From JBQTKD01 sp963703165 (lineage in GTDB: Bacteria; Actinomycetota; Actinomycetes; Sporichthyales; Sporichthyaceae): 64,000 nt of DNA. Where the stretch lies: positions 3,162,001 through 3,226,000 of the forward strand of contig OY969798.1 of the NCBI GenBank assembly GCA_963703165.1, written 5' to 3'. Both the position numbers and the translations under genes were made by a program. The stretch's first letter is position 1. Every line of letters starts with the position of its first letter. The notes beneath the pieces were generated by a model, which was not told where the DNA came from, ran no database searches, and saw only the letters and a program-made list of their open reading frames with translations. Positions 18,867 to 27,601 of this stretch are shown piece by piece.

Positions 18867-19143
18867 ACTAGAGCAGCCATCCCAAAGGCTCTCAAGACCC
18901 CGAAACGGCCCCGAAAGTGACCCAGCGCACGCTCTGGAGTGCTCTCGGACACCCACGTGTTCGAGGCATGTCCGGGACATGTTCACGCAGGTCAGCGGCT
19001 TATGACGGATGTTTGTCCGCCGTTGATTAGTCCTCGCAGGACGAAAAATCGACCTCTTGCGGCCCGCGAGAGCCGCAGCAGCCGGCCGGGTAGGCCCGTA
19101 GAAAGGCTGCACGCAACGAATCGACTTAGTGAAGGAGATCGCC

Positions 19144-20667
19144 GTGACGATCCTCAAGCGCGAGGAATGGCACGACATCACGCGCCTCACCGACTGGGAA
19201 TTCAGCTACGTGGACCACGAGACCGCGTTCCCGGTGTGGATGTCGGGTGGCGAGGGCACCGACCGCTCCAACCCCGAGGTCTGGGGGACGTGGCGTGAGG
19301 ACTACCGCAACTCCTACGCGGAGTACGTCGGGACCCAGCGCGAGAAGGACGCCGCCGCCTACTCGGTCAAGGCGGCCCTGCAACGCTCGGAGATCCACGA
19401 CGGTCTGTCCGAGGGCTGGAAGACCAACGCGAAGATCCACTTCGCGGCGCTGACCCAGATCGAGTACCTGGCCGTCCCGGCCGAGCTCAAGATGGCGCGC
19501 TTCGGTCTCACCGGCGGCTGGCGCAACATGGCCGTCTTCGGCGCCATGGACGAGATGCGCCACGCACAGATCAACCTGTGGTTCAGCCACGAGTTCGTCG
19601 CGAAGGACATCCACTACGACTGGGCCGTCAAGAGCTACCAGACCAACAACTGGGTCATCATCGCCACCCGGGCGCTGTTCGACGGGTTCATGACCTGCAC
19701 CTCGGCCGTCGACGTGGCCCTCGGCCTGCCGTTCACCTTCGAGACCGGCTTCTCGAACCTGCAGTTCGTCGCGCTGGCTGCCAACGCGCTGGACTCCGGC
19801 GACGTGAACTTCGCCAACATGATCAGCTCGATCCAGACCGACGAGGCCCGCCACGCGCAGCAGGGCGGCCCGACTCTGGAGATCCTCCTGGAGAACAACT
19901 CCAAGGAGCACGCGCAGTGGATCATCGACCGCTCGTTCTGGCTGTCCAGCCGGATCTTCGCGATCGCCACGGGCCCCTCGATGGACTACTACACCCCGCT
20001 CGAGGGTCGTGAGCAGTCCTACAAGGAGTTCATGGAGGAGTGGATCGGCGACCAGTTCATCACCTCGCTCGAGGACTACGGCCTGAGCAAGCCGTGGTTC
20101 TGGGACGAGTTCATCGACGGTCTCGACCACGGGCACCACTCGCTGCACCTGGGTACGTGGCTGTACCGCTGGACCCTGTTCTGGAACCCGCCCGGTGGTG
20201 TCGGCAAGGCCGAGCGTGAGTGGCTGTGCGAGAAGTACCCGAACTGGGACGAGGACTTCGGTCACTACTGGGACGTCATCATCCACAACATCAATGACGG
20301 TCGCCCCGACCTGACGCTCCCGGGCGCGCTGCCCTGGTGCTGCAACATGTGCCAGCTGCCGCTGATGACATCCTCGTCCCCGGCCTCGAAGAAGTTCCCG
20401 GCGAAGCCGGGCTTCAAGCTGGTGCACAACAATTACTCGTACTGGTTCTGCTCGGAACCCTGCCGCCGCATCTGGTGGGAGGACCGCAACGCGATCGTCC
20501 ACCAGCGCACGATTGTGCAGCGTCTGCTCGACGGTTCCGTGCAGCCGCCGGACCTCACCGGCCTGTTCGACTACATGGGCCTGGGTTCGGAAGAGATGGG
20601 CGACGACGCCTACGGCATGGCCTGGGCGTTCGACTACGCCGACGAGTACGCGGCGACGCAGCAGTAA
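19144..20667 (+). CDS. Orphan soluble diiron monooxygenase alpha subunit (TmoA/IsoA-like)
   Basis: A 507-residue hydroxylase large subunit of the toluene/alkene/isoprene monooxygenase group. All six diiron ligands are present and spaced as in toluene o-xylene monooxygenase, each shifted by three residues: Glu107 (TQIEYL), Glu137 and His140 (DEMRH), Glu200 (TFETGF), Glu234 and His237 (DEARH). The start resembles IsoA/TmoA (TILKREEWHDITRLTDW). A Cys-containing YHS-like segment (CCNMCQLPL, FCSEPCRRIWW) lies near residues 398-443. GTG at 19144 is preceded by AAGGAG at 19131-19136. No beta or gamma subunit, ferredoxin, coupling protein or reductase gene is adjacent; a strong terminator follows directly. 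Confidence 0.9.
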   Translation: MTILKREEWHDITRLTDWEFSYVDHETAFPVWMSGGEGTDRSNPEVWGTWREDYRNSYAEYVGTQREKDAAAYSVKAALQRSEIHDGLSEGWKTNAKIHFAALTQIEYLAVPAELKMARFGLTGGWRNMAVFGAMDEMRHAQINLWFSHEFVAKDIHYDWAVKSYQTNNWVIIATRALFDGFMTCTSAVDVALGLPFTFETGFSNLQFVALAANALDSGDVNFANMISSIQTDEARHAQQGGPTLEILLENNSKEHAQWIIDRSFWLSSRIFAIATGPSMDYYTPLEGREQSYKEFMEEWIGDQFITSLEDYGLSKPWFWDEFIDGLDHGHHSLHLGTWLYRWTLFWNPPGGVGKAEREWLCEKYPNWDEDFGHYWDVIIHNINDGRPDLTLPGALPWCCNMCQLPLMTSSSPASKKFPAKPGFKLVHNNYSYWFCSEPCRRIWWEDRNAIVHQRTIVQRLLDGSVQPPDLTGLFDYMGLGSEEMGDDAYGMAWAFDYADEYAATQQ

Positions 20668-20688
20668 CTGACGCACCTTCAGTTCGTT

Positions 20689-20725
20689 ACCGGAGCCCCC
20701 GACCGTCCTGGTCGGGGGCTCCGGT
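20689..20725. terminator. Strong hairpin terminator after monooxygenase
   Basis: A perfect 16-bp stem (arms 20689-20704 and 20710-20725, ACCGGAGCCCCCGACC and its complement) encloses a 5-base GTCCT loop, 21 bases after the monooxygenase stop. This isolates the monooxygenase as a single-gene transcript. Confidence 0.8.
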
Positions 20726-20800
20726 GCGTCGGGGGACGACGGAGGCCCGACTGAGTGCCAGGAGACCGGGTAGGGGGACCGTGTCGACCTTGGAGACGCC

Positions 20801-20923
20801 GTGGATGCCCTTGTTCTCATTCTCGTCCTGATGCTGCTCATCGCCGCCGTCGTGGCCGGCCTCGTGACGGTGCAGTTGCGCAAGCGCCGTGGTGGCGTGC
20901 TCGGCACGGGCCGCAACCGATGA
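20801..20923 (+). CDS. 40-residue single-pass membrane peptide
   Basis: A small ORF starting at GTG 20801, preceded by GGAG at 20792-20795. It encodes a hydrophobic helix (DALVLILVLMLLIAAVVAGLV) and a basic tail (QLRKRRGGVLGTGRNR). Its stop overlaps the ATG of the following PRC-barrel gene by 4 bases, which supports it being translated. No family was recognised; it could anchor or modulate the PRC-barrel proteins. Confidence 0.55.
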   Translation: MDALVLILVLMLLIAAVVAGLVTVQLRKRRGGVLGTGRNR

Positions 20924-21543
20924 TCGGGCGCACCAAGCCCGCGACCGACGAACGGGCGGGCGGCCTGATCCGCGCGGCCGGGCTGGTCGGGCTGCCCGTG
21001 GTGACCCTCGACGGCGATCGGGTCGCGGAGGTGAAGGACGTCGTCTTCGACCGTGGCGGTGGAGGCCTGCAAGGCTTCACGCTCAACAACCCCAAGCTGT
21101 TCAGCCGCTCCCGCGACGACGCGCTGGCGATCGCCGACGTCGTCGCCATCGGGGACGCCGCGGTGATGATCGCCGCCGCGCAGGCCCTTGTGCCGATCGA
21201 CGAGGTCGCCCCGGCCGAGGAGCGCGAGAACGCTGACGTCCTCGACGACGCAGTCCTCACCGACGCCGGGCTGGAACTCGGCACCGTCCGTGACGTGATC
21301 GTCGACGTGAGCGTCCGCCCGCCGGACGTCGTCGGCTACGAGGTCGAGCCGAGCGCCGGACTGCCCAGCCAGGGCAATCGAGTGCTGATCCCGGTCCCGG
21401 CCACGTTGTCGGTCTCCGGCGAGCGGCTGATGCTCCCGGCCGCGGTCACCGAGTTCGTGGTCGACGACCTCGCCTCGTTCGGTGCGGCCGTCACGAACTA
21501 CCGGGCTCGGACGACGGCATTGCCGGAAGGGGAGTCGTCATGA
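20920..21543 (+). CDS. PRC-barrel domain protein
   Basis: A 207-residue soluble protein with two PRC-barrel-like units: residues 20-90 (GLPVVTLDGDRVAEVKDVVFDRGGGGLQGFTL) and 100-170 (DAVLTDAGLELGTVRDVIVDVSVRPPDVVGYEV). PRC-barrel proteins bind RNA or membrane partners and are common in stress-related actinobacterial loci. ATG at 20920 overlaps the upstream peptide stop and is preferred over distant upstream starts. Its stop overlaps the next PRC-barrel gene by 4 bases, giving a tight three-gene operon. Confidence 0.8.
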   Translation: MIGRTKPATDERAGGLIRAAGLVGLPVVTLDGDRVAEVKDVVFDRGGGGLQGFTLNNPKLFSRSRDDALAIADVVAIGDAAVMIAAAQALVPIDEVAPAEERENADVLDDAVLTDAGLELGTVRDVIVDVSVRPPDVVGYEVEPSAGLPSQGNRVLIPVPATLSVSGERLMLPAAVTEFVVDDLASFGAAVTNYRARTTALPEGESS

Positions 21544-21977
21544 CGACCATGCGCTTCAGTGAGGTGCTGACCCGCGACGTCGTCGACGTCGCCCAGGCAA
21601 GCACGCTCGGGCGGATCGACGGCCTCGTGGTCAGTACGGACCCGGGCCGGATCACGGCGTTGCGGCTGGCCAAGGCCACCGCCGCGGACGTACTCGCCTG
21701 GTCGGACCTGAAGGCCTTCGGCCCCGACGCGGTCACTGTCGCCTCGGCAGCCGATCTGCACGCGGTCGACGAAACCCAGCGAGCACTGGCGGACGCGAGC
21801 CGGGACCTCGTCGGCAAGGTGGCGTTGAGCGAGGGCGGCAACGACCTCGGCGTGGTGACCGACGCGGAGTTCGACCCCGAGTCCGGCACCATCACGAGCG
21901 TCCGCACCGATCTGACCGAGCTCTCCGGGGATCGCCTACGGGGCTTGGGCACCTACGCGGCGATCTTCCGCGACTGA
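21540..21977 (+). CDS. PRC-barrel domain protein
   Basis: A 145-residue protein with two short PRC-barrel-like halves: RDVVDVAQASTLGRIDGLVVSTDPGRITALRL at 11-42 and DLVGKVALSEGGNDLGVVTDAEFDPESGTITSVRTD at 87-122. It is probably a smaller companion of the upstream PRC-barrel protein. ATG at 21540 overlaps the preceding stop. It ends 19 bases before a bidirectional terminator shared with the convergent DUF4235 gene. Confidence 0.75.
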   Translation: MTTMRFSEVLTRDVVDVAQASTLGRIDGLVVSTDPGRITALRLAKATAADVLAWSDLKAFGPDAVTVASAADLHAVDETQRALADASRDLVGKVALSEGGNDLGVVTDAEFDPESGTITSVRTDLTELSGDRLRGLGTYAAIFRD

Positions 21978-21996
21978 CGGCGGCACCCATACGAAA

Positions 21997-22030
21997 GAAA
22001 GGGCAGGTCCCCTCGGGAACCTGCCCTTTC
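21997..22030. terminator. Bidirectional terminator hairpin
   Basis: GAAAGGGCAGGT (21997-22008) pairs perfectly with ACCTGCCCTTTC (22019-22030) around a 10-base loop. A-rich and T-rich ends flank the stem on either strand. It separates the convergent PRC-barrel and DUF4235 genes. Confidence 0.8.
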
Positions 22031-22051
22031 GCTGTGTTCAGGTGCCCAGAC

Positions 22052-22348
22052 TCAGGCGGCCTTCGCCTCGACGTCGTCCATCGTCTTGCCGGGCCAGGTG
22101 CCGGTGGCCTTCTCGACCCCGACAGCCCCGCCGCGCTTGATGGCGGCCTTCACGATGCCGTAGACCAAGCCCTGCAACGCGGCGCCGATCAGCACCGTCT
22201 TCCAGGGGGCTTCCTTCTGATCCGGAGCGGGCGGGACGTCGTTCTCGTCGCCGACGCGGCTCCAGACTGTCTGCACGACCTTGCCCGCGAGTACACCGCC
22301 GAGCAGGCCCAGCAGGATCGCGATCGGTTTGTAGAGCGCCTTGACCAT
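22052..22348 (-). CDS. DUF4235 membrane protein
   Basis: A 98-residue protein with two hydrophobic segments (KPIAILLGLLGGVLAGKVVQTVW and WKTVLIGAALQGLVYGIVKAAI) separated by a polar loop, matching DUF4235. It is the last gene of a leftward cluster with DUF3618 and holin-like genes. This trio is a common actinobacterial envelope/stress module of unknown biochemical role. Confidence 0.8.
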   Translation of the reverse strand: MVKALYKPIAILLGLLGGVLAGKVVQTVWSRVGDENDVPPAPDQKEAPWKTVLIGAALQGLVYGIVKAAIKRGGAVGVEKATGTWPGKTMDDVEAKAA

Positions 22349-22358
22349 CGTCGGCTCC

Positions 22359-22595
22359 TCAGTCTCGGTAGGTCTTGAGCGCGGTGACGAGCAGACCGCC
22401 GGCCACCGCCGCAGCGGCCCCGGCGCGGACTTCGCGACGTCCGGCCAACGAGCTGACCTGGTCCTTGGCGTCCGCGACCTTCTCCTGCGCGTGCTTCTTC
22501 ACGTCCAACCGCTCGGTCAGCGCATCCACCGTCTCGCCGAGTCGTTCGCGCGTGGCCTCGATCTCGGCGGTCAACTGCTCAGTCTCGTCAGTCAT
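22359..22595 (-). CDS. DUF3618 protein
   Basis: A 78-residue protein: an N-terminal helical region, ETEQLTAEIEATRERLGETVDALTERLDVK, with the heptad character typical of DUF3618, then a C-terminal hydrophobic segment (AGAAAAVAGGLLVTAL). ATG at 22595 overlaps the stop of the holin-like gene by 4 bases, so the two are coupled. It is probably a membrane-anchored coiled-coil protein. Confidence 0.8.
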   Translation of the reverse strand: MTDETEQLTAEIEATRERLGETVDALTERLDVKKHAQEKVADAKDQVSSLAGRREVRAGAAAAVAGGLLVTALKTYRD

Positions 22596-23014
22596 CGCTT
22601 CGCATGCTCCTTCACGGTGGCCACATCCGCCTGCAGTCCCGCGATCGCCTGCTCCGGCTTGGGTGGGGTCGCCTCGGTGACCTGCTTCTTGCCGGTGAGT
22701 GCGAGCACCCCTGCCAGCGCGAACAGCACCACGGTCACGATCAACGCCGCGGCCCACGTGTCCATGGCGGTCGCCAATCCGGCGATCGCGGTTGCCACCA
22801 GCGCGCCACCGCCGAACAGGGCGACGACGCCGGCGGCACCGAACATCCCGACGCCGATTCCTGCGTGCTTGCCCTTCTCCTTGAGTTCGGCCGTGGCCAG
22901 CCGGATCTCGTCGCGCACCAGTTGTGAGGTGGTCTGCGTCAGTTCCTGAATCAACTCACCTGTGCTCATCTGCGCCGTGTCCGTCGGGGCACGGTCCTCG
23001 ATCCGTTGGCTCAT
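22592..23014 (-). CDS. Phage-holin-superfamily (DUF1469-like) membrane protein
   Basis: A 140-residue protein. An N-terminal helix (STGELIQELTQTTSQLVRDEIRLATAELKEKGKHA) precedes two membrane segments near 58-80 and 87-108, matching the putative actinobacterial holin family 3_6. Such proteins are housekeeping envelope proteins rather than evidence of phage. It is first in the leftward trio. ATG at 23014 has an AAAGGAG-type site upstream (read on the minus strand at 23021-23030). Confidence 0.8.
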   Translation of the reverse strand: MSQRIEDRAPTDTAQMSTGELIQELTQTTSQLVRDEIRLATAELKEKGKHAGIGVGMFGAAGVVALFGGGALVATAIAGLATAMDTWAAALIVTVVLFALAGVLALTGKKQVTEATPPKPEQAIAGLQADVATVKEHAKR

Positions 23015-23149
23015 CGGTCACTCCTTTCGCTTTCCGAGCGCCTACCCGATAGTCACGGCTTCGCACACTGCAGCCCGACGCAGCGCACGTCACACCCCGA
23101 ATAGGGTTGGGACAGCAGTGATTGGGCGGGTCACCGAGGAGGAACCGGC

Positions 23150-24976
23150 ATGGCGTCGAGCACGGAAGCGGTCGCTTCGATCCCGGCGCTGTTCGCGCAG
23201 CGCTGCCGGCAGACCCCCGACGCGATGGCGTTCCAGTGGCGTACCGACGACGGCTGGACCAAGGTCACCTGGTCGCAGGCCGAGGACCTGGTCCGCGAGG
23301 CGGCCGCGGGCTTCCTGGATCTCGGCATCCATGCGGAGACCCGCGTCGCGATCCTGTCCGGCACCCGCTGGGAGTGGATCCTGGCCGATCTGGCGATCCT
23401 GGCCGCCGGGGGCGCGACGACCACCATCTACCCGTCAAACACCGCGGACGAATGCGCCTACGTCATTTCCGACTCCGACTCGCAGATCGTCGTGGCCGAG
23501 AACGGCGCCCAGCTGGAGAAGTTGCGCTCCGTGCGGGACAAGATCCCTTCGGTCGCGCACGTCGTGCTCGTCGAGGACGACGGCAGCGCGGCGGGCGACG
23601 ACTGGGTGCTGACGCTGGATCAGTTGGTCGCGCGCGGCAAGGACCACGCCGAGGCCGACCCGGAGCGGTACGCCTCACGCATTGCGGGCATCGGTTCCGA
23701 GCGCCTCGCGACGCTCATCTACACCTCCGGCACCACCGGGGTCCCGAAGGGTGTGGAGCTCACCCACGACAACTGGGTCTACGTCGGTGAGGCCTCGCGT
23801 GCGGTGGACCTGGCCCGGCCCGACGACCTGCACTTCCTGTGGTTGCCGATGGCGCACTCGTTCGGCAAGGCGTTGGAGGTCATCATGATCGCCAACGGCT
23901 GCCCGACCGTCATCGACGGCGCGCTCGAGCGGATCGCCCCGAACATGGCCGAGCTGCGACCCACGGTCGTGGCGGCGGCGCCTCGGGTGTTCGAGAAGAT
24001 CCACAACACGATCGTGTCCACCGTGCGCAATGAGGGCGGGATCAAACTCAAGCTGTTCGGCTGGGCCCGCGGGGTCGGCATCGCGGCCAGCCGTGCGCGG
24101 CAGCAGGGGAAGTCGCCGTCGCCGCTGGTGGCCGCGCAGCTGGTGGTGGCCGACAAGCTCGTGCTCAGCAAGATCCGTGCCCGCTTCGGCGGTCGCGTGC
24201 GCGGCTTCATCTCCGGTGCCGCGCCGCTGTCCCCGGCCATCGCCGAGTTCTTCGACGCGGCGGGGATGCCGATCTACGAGGGCTACGGCCTCACGGAGTC
24301 CGGTGCCGCCAGTTTCGTGAACCGGCCGGGAGCGGCTCGGTTCGGGACCGTCGGTGCGCCGATGCCGGGCACGGAGGTGCGCATCGCGGCCGACGGGGAG
24401 GTGCAGTTCCGCAGCCGCGGCATCATGCGTGGGTACCACGGCCTGCCGGAGGAGACCGCGGCCACGTTGCTGGAAGGCGGATGGCTCGCCTCCGGGGATC
24501 TGGGCGAGCTCGACGAGGTGGGTCGCCTGCGGATCACCGGCCGCAAGAAGGAACTGATCAAGACCTCCGGTGGCAAGTACGTCGCACCGGCCCCGATCGA
24601 GAGTCGGATCAAGGCGACGTGCCCCTACGTCGCGAACGTCGTCGTGCATGGCGACACCCGCAACTACTGCGTCGCCCTCGTGACCCTCGAGCCCGACGTG
24701 ACGCGCGGCTGGGCCAAGGCCCACGGCAAGACCGAGGACCTCAACGCGCTGGCTGAGGATGCCGGGCTGCGCGAGGAGATCTCCAACGCCATCGCGCAGG
24801 TGAACGCCGACCTGCCGAGCTTCTCCACCATCAAGGACTTCGCGGTGATCGCGACCGACTTCACCGTCGACTCCGGCGAACTCACCCCGAGCATGAAGGT
24901 GCGCCGTTCGTTCGTCGAGACCAAGTACGCCGACGTCCTGGACCGCTTCTACGCGGGCCAGGACTCCGGGATCTGA
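23150..24976 (+). CDS. Long-chain fatty acid-CoA ligase
   Basis: A 608-residue AMP-forming acyl-CoA synthetase. The P-loop TLIYTSGTTGVPKGVELTH lies near residue 185-203. YEGYGLTESGA, SGDLGELDEVGRLRITGRKKELIKTSGGKYVAP and the C-terminal region follow. The GRKKELI motif is characteristic of the FadD15/Faa-like long-chain ligases of actinobacteria. It activates fatty acids for beta-oxidation or lipid synthesis in the cytoplasm. ATG at 23150 follows GGAGGAA at 23139-23145. It is monocistronic between a divergent and a convergent neighbour. Confidence 0.92.
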   Translation: MASSTEAVASIPALFAQRCRQTPDAMAFQWRTDDGWTKVTWSQAEDLVREAAAGFLDLGIHAETRVAILSGTRWEWILADLAILAAGGATTTIYPSNTADECAYVISDSDSQIVVAENGAQLEKLRSVRDKIPSVAHVVLVEDDGSAAGDDWVLTLDQLVARGKDHAEADPERYASRIAGIGSERLATLIYTSGTTGVPKGVELTHDNWVYVGEASRAVDLARPDDLHFLWLPMAHSFGKALEVIMIANGCPTVIDGALERIAPNMAELRPTVVAAAPRVFEKIHNTIVSTVRNEGGIKLKLFGWARGVGIAASRARQQGKSPSPLVAAQLVVADKLVLSKIRARFGGRVRGFISGAAPLSPAIAEFFDAAGMPIYEGYGLTESGAASFVNRPGAARFGTVGAPMPGTEVRIAADGEVQFRSRGIMRGYHGLPEETAATLLEGGWLASGDLGELDEVGRLRITGRKKELIKTSGGKYVAPAPIESRIKATCPYVANVVVHGDTRNYCVALVTLEPDVTRGWAKAHGKTEDLNALAEDAGLREEISNAIAQVNADLPSFSTIKDFAVIATDFTVDSGELTPSMKVRRSFVETKYADVLDRFYAGQDSGI

Positions 24977-24991
24977 CGCAGCCTCTCCGAA

Positions 24992-25702
24992 TCAGCTCTT
25001 GGCGGGGCCGTCGATGGTTCGCGCGACGGTCGGGCCGGTGCCCGGGTCGGCGTCCTCGGACGAACCGATCGGCACCGCGATGCCGACGGCGAGGGTGACG
25101 GCGATGATCCCGGCCGCCCAGCCGACGAGGCGGTGTCCGGCCAGGCCCTGCGCGCCGGTGGGTTCCATGCGCGCTCGCGCGGGGGTCGCCGGCTTCATGC
25201 GACGCAGGAACGCCAGTTCGGTGCTGTTGCGGGTCAGGGCGCGCAGCGTGCTGATGGGGCCGAGCAGGCCCCACCAACCCGAACGCACACACTGACGCCG
25301 GGCGTCGCGCACCGCGGCCAGACCGTGCTCGCGGCAGAGCACCGCGGAGTCGGTCAGCACTCGCCGGCGCAGCTGACCCGGAGCGACGGTGTGGTTCGTT
25401 ATCCGCACGGCGGGATGGGCTCGGCACTGCTGGCAGCCGCGGGCCTGCCGGGGGAAGAACACCCCGAGCTCGTAGGCCTGCTCAATGGCGTGCCACGCCA
25501 GGTCCAGTTCGTGGTGGATCAGGTCGATACCGGGCGCCGGTGTCGCGTGCGCGTCGGCCTCCGCCTCAGGACGTGCCTCGGAGGCGGGCGCTTCGGAGAC
25601 CAGCGTGACCCAGGTCAGGTACGCGATCCGCGCGTCGTCCAGCGACGCTCGCTCGTCCAGACCGAGCGTGGCGTAGGCACGCCGAAGCTCCTTCGTGTCC
25701 AT
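24992..25702 (-). CDS. J-like domain membrane protein
   Basis: A 236-residue protein. Residues 5-45 (ELRRAYATLGLDERASLDDARIAYLTW) resemble helices I and II of a J domain but lack an HPD motif, so it is probably a degenerate J-like domain. A cysteine-containing middle region follows (ARGCQQCRAHPAV, LCREHG, RRQCVRSGWWG), possibly metal-binding, and then a C-terminal membrane segment near 195-215. ATG at 25702 has a G-rich site upstream. No function can be assigned. The 264 bases between its start and asnS hold only promoter-like DNA. Confidence 0.5.
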   Translation of the reverse strand: MDTKELRRAYATLGLDERASLDDARIAYLTWVTLVSEAPASEARPEAEADAHATPAPGIDLIHHELDLAWHAIEQAYELGVFFPRQARGCQQCRAHPAVRITNHTVAPGQLRRRVLTDSAVLCREHGLAAVRDARRQCVRSGWWGLLGPISTLRALTRNSTELAFLRRMKPATPARARMEPTGAQGLAGHRLVGWAAGIIAVTLAVGIAVPIGSSEDADPGTGPTVARTIDGPAKS

Positions 25703-25966
25703 AACAATGCCCCCCGGCACAGCGCCAATCGGCGCCGAGTCCGCGCCGTGTCCCCTTGCTCCCCAAGTTGTAGGGGATGGCGTCACGCGCCCGCCGGGGA
25801 TTGCGCACATACCGGCCGAACGAATGAGAGGGGCACCGTCCACCCGGCCCACTTGACGTGTCCCACCGTTCCCATGGGTCTCAGAGATCGGCGGGCGCAG
25901 GATCAGCTTTGAGCGCGGGCTCCACCGGCGCCGGCGCGTTGCTCCGTTCGGGCGCTCTGCCGATCG

Positions 25967-27376
25967 TCAGAAGTCCGCGTTTCGCGGCGTACGCGGGAAC
26001 GGGATGACGTCGCGGACGTTGCCCATCCCGGTGGCGTAGACGATGGTCCGCTCGAAGCCGAGACCGAACCCGGCGTGCGGGACGGTGCCGTACTTGCGCA
26101 GGTCCCGGTACCACCAGTAGTCCTCGCGCGGCAGGCCCATCTCGGCCAGTCGGGCGTCGAGCACGTCGAGGCGTTCCTCGCGCTGCGAGCCGCCGATGAT
26201 CTCCCCGATGCCGGGCGCGAGCACGTCCATGGCGGCGACCGTGCGGCCGTCGTCATTGGCACGCATGTAGAACGCCTTGATCTCCTTCGGGTAGTTCATG
26301 ATCACGACCGGTCGCCCGACGAGTTCCTCGGTCAGATAGCGCTCGTGCTCGGACTGCAGGTCCGTTCCCCAACTCACCGGGAACTCGAACTTCCGTCCCT
26401 CGGCGACGGCCTTCTCCAAGGCGGCGATCGCGTCGGTGTAGTTCATCCGCTCGAAGCTGGACTCGACGAACGTCTCCAGCCGGGTGACGCAGTCAGGGTC
26501 GACGCGCTCGGCGAAGAACGCCAGGTCGTCACCGCGCTCGTCGAGCACCGCGCGAAACAGGTACTTGAGGAATTCCTCGGCCAGGTCCGCATCGGCGGCC
26601 AGGTCCGCGAACGCGATCTCCGGCTCGATCATCCAGAACTCCGCGAGGTGCCGTGCGGTGTTGGAGTTCTCCGCGCGGAACGTCGGGCCGAACGTGTACA
26701 CCCGGCTCATCGCCATGCAGTACGTCTCGACGTTCAGCTGCCCGGACACCGTCAGATGGGCCTCGCGGCCGAAGAAGTCCTCGCTGAAGTCCACAGCCCC
26801 ATCCGGGGTTCGCGGCAGGTTCGCGAAGTCCAGGGTGCTGACCCGGAACATCGCCCCGGCGCCCTCCGCGTCGTTCGCGGTGATGATCGGCGTGTGGATC
26901 CAGCAGAAGCCGTTCTCGGAGAAGAAGCGGTGCACCGCCATCGACAGGCAGTGCCGCACCCGGGCCACGGCGCCGAAGGTGTTCGTGCGCGGCCGCAGGT
27001 GCGCGATCTCGCGCAGGTACTCGAAGGTGTGCTGCTTGGCCGCGGCAGGATAGGTGTCCGGGTCCTCGACCCAGCCGAGCACGTCGACCTGCGTCGCGCT
27101 CAGCTCGACGCTCTGCCCCTTGCCCTTGGACTCCACGACGATGCCGGTGACGACGACCGAGCAGCCGGTGGTCACCCGCGTGATCTCGTCGGCGTAGTTG
27201 GGCAGCTCCGGCTTGGCGACCACCTGCAGCGTGGCGAAGCACGACCCGTCGTGCACGGCGAGGAAGGACAGTCCCGCCTTCGCGTCGCGCCGGGTCCGCA
27301 CCCAGCCCTGCACCGTCACCGTGTCACCGACGGCGGCTGCGCCGCCGAGTACCTGAGAGATCCGCAGCGTCGTCAC
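25967..27376 (-). CDS. asnS: Asparaginyl-tRNA synthetase
   Basis: AsnRS charges tRNA-Asn directly. The 469-residue class IIb enzyme has an N-terminal OB fold (VTVQGWVRTRRDAKAGLSFLAVHDGS) for anticodon binding. Motif 2, FRAENSNTARHLAEFWMIEPE, and motif 3, GFGLGFERTIVYATGMGNVRDVIPFPR, follow. The ending VIPFPRTPRNADF is typical of AsnRS rather than AspRS. GTG at 27376, before TTLRISQVL, was preferred over an upstream in-frame ATG. Many actinomycetes lack AsnRS and use the amidotransferase route, so its presence is informative. Confidence 0.95.
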   Translation of the reverse strand: MTTLRISQVLGGAAAVGDTVTVQGWVRTRRDAKAGLSFLAVHDGSCFATLQVVAKPELPNYADEITRVTTGCSVVVTGIVVESKGKGQSVELSATQVDVLGWVEDPDTYPAAAKQHTFEYLREIAHLRPRTNTFGAVARVRHCLSMAVHRFFSENGFCWIHTPIITANDAEGAGAMFRVSTLDFANLPRTPDGAVDFSEDFFGREAHLTVSGQLNVETYCMAMSRVYTFGPTFRAENSNTARHLAEFWMIEPEIAFADLAADADLAEEFLKYLFRAVLDERGDDLAFFAERVDPDCVTRLETFVESSFERMNYTDAIAALEKAVAEGRKFEFPVSWGTDLQSEHERYLTEELVGRPVVIMNYPKEIKAFYMRANDDGRTVAAMDVLAPGIGEIIGGSQREERLDVLDARLAEMGLPREDYWWYRDLRKYGTVPHAGFGLGFERTIVYATGMGNVRDVIPFPRTPRNADF

Positions 27377-27601
27377 TCGCGGCACTCTACGACCGTCCGG
27401 CCCCGCGGCTGTATGGGCCACCGCCCGAATGCCTGAGCGTCCCGGCCCGCTGAATTTCGCTCGCGTGAAAGGAAAACGGCGGTCGGAGCCTCGATTCAGG
27501 CTGAAAGTCTGGCCACTTGTACAGCCTGATGACGAAAGGCACTAGCCCCTGGATCCACAGGGGCGGCAGCTTGGACAAGAGGTTGAAGAAGGGAGGCTGT
27601 G

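Noticed and set aside
19126..21072. 648-residue minus-strand frame spanning the monooxygenase
   Set aside because: It is the antisense of the monooxygenase gene, whose diiron ligands are all conserved. The translation shows no domain.
22592..23014. Holin-like gene as evidence for a prophage
   Set aside because: No integrase, terminase, capsid or lysin genes are nearby. The DUF4235-DUF3618-holin-like trio is a housekeeping arrangement in actinomycetes.
24992..25702. Calling the J-like protein DnaJ
   Set aside because: The HPD tripeptide required to stimulate Hsp70 is absent and no Gly/Phe or zinc-finger region follows.
26075..27436. 453-residue plus-strand frame over asnS
   Set aside because: Antisense of a fully conserved asparaginyl-tRNA synthetase; His/Arg/Val-rich noise.
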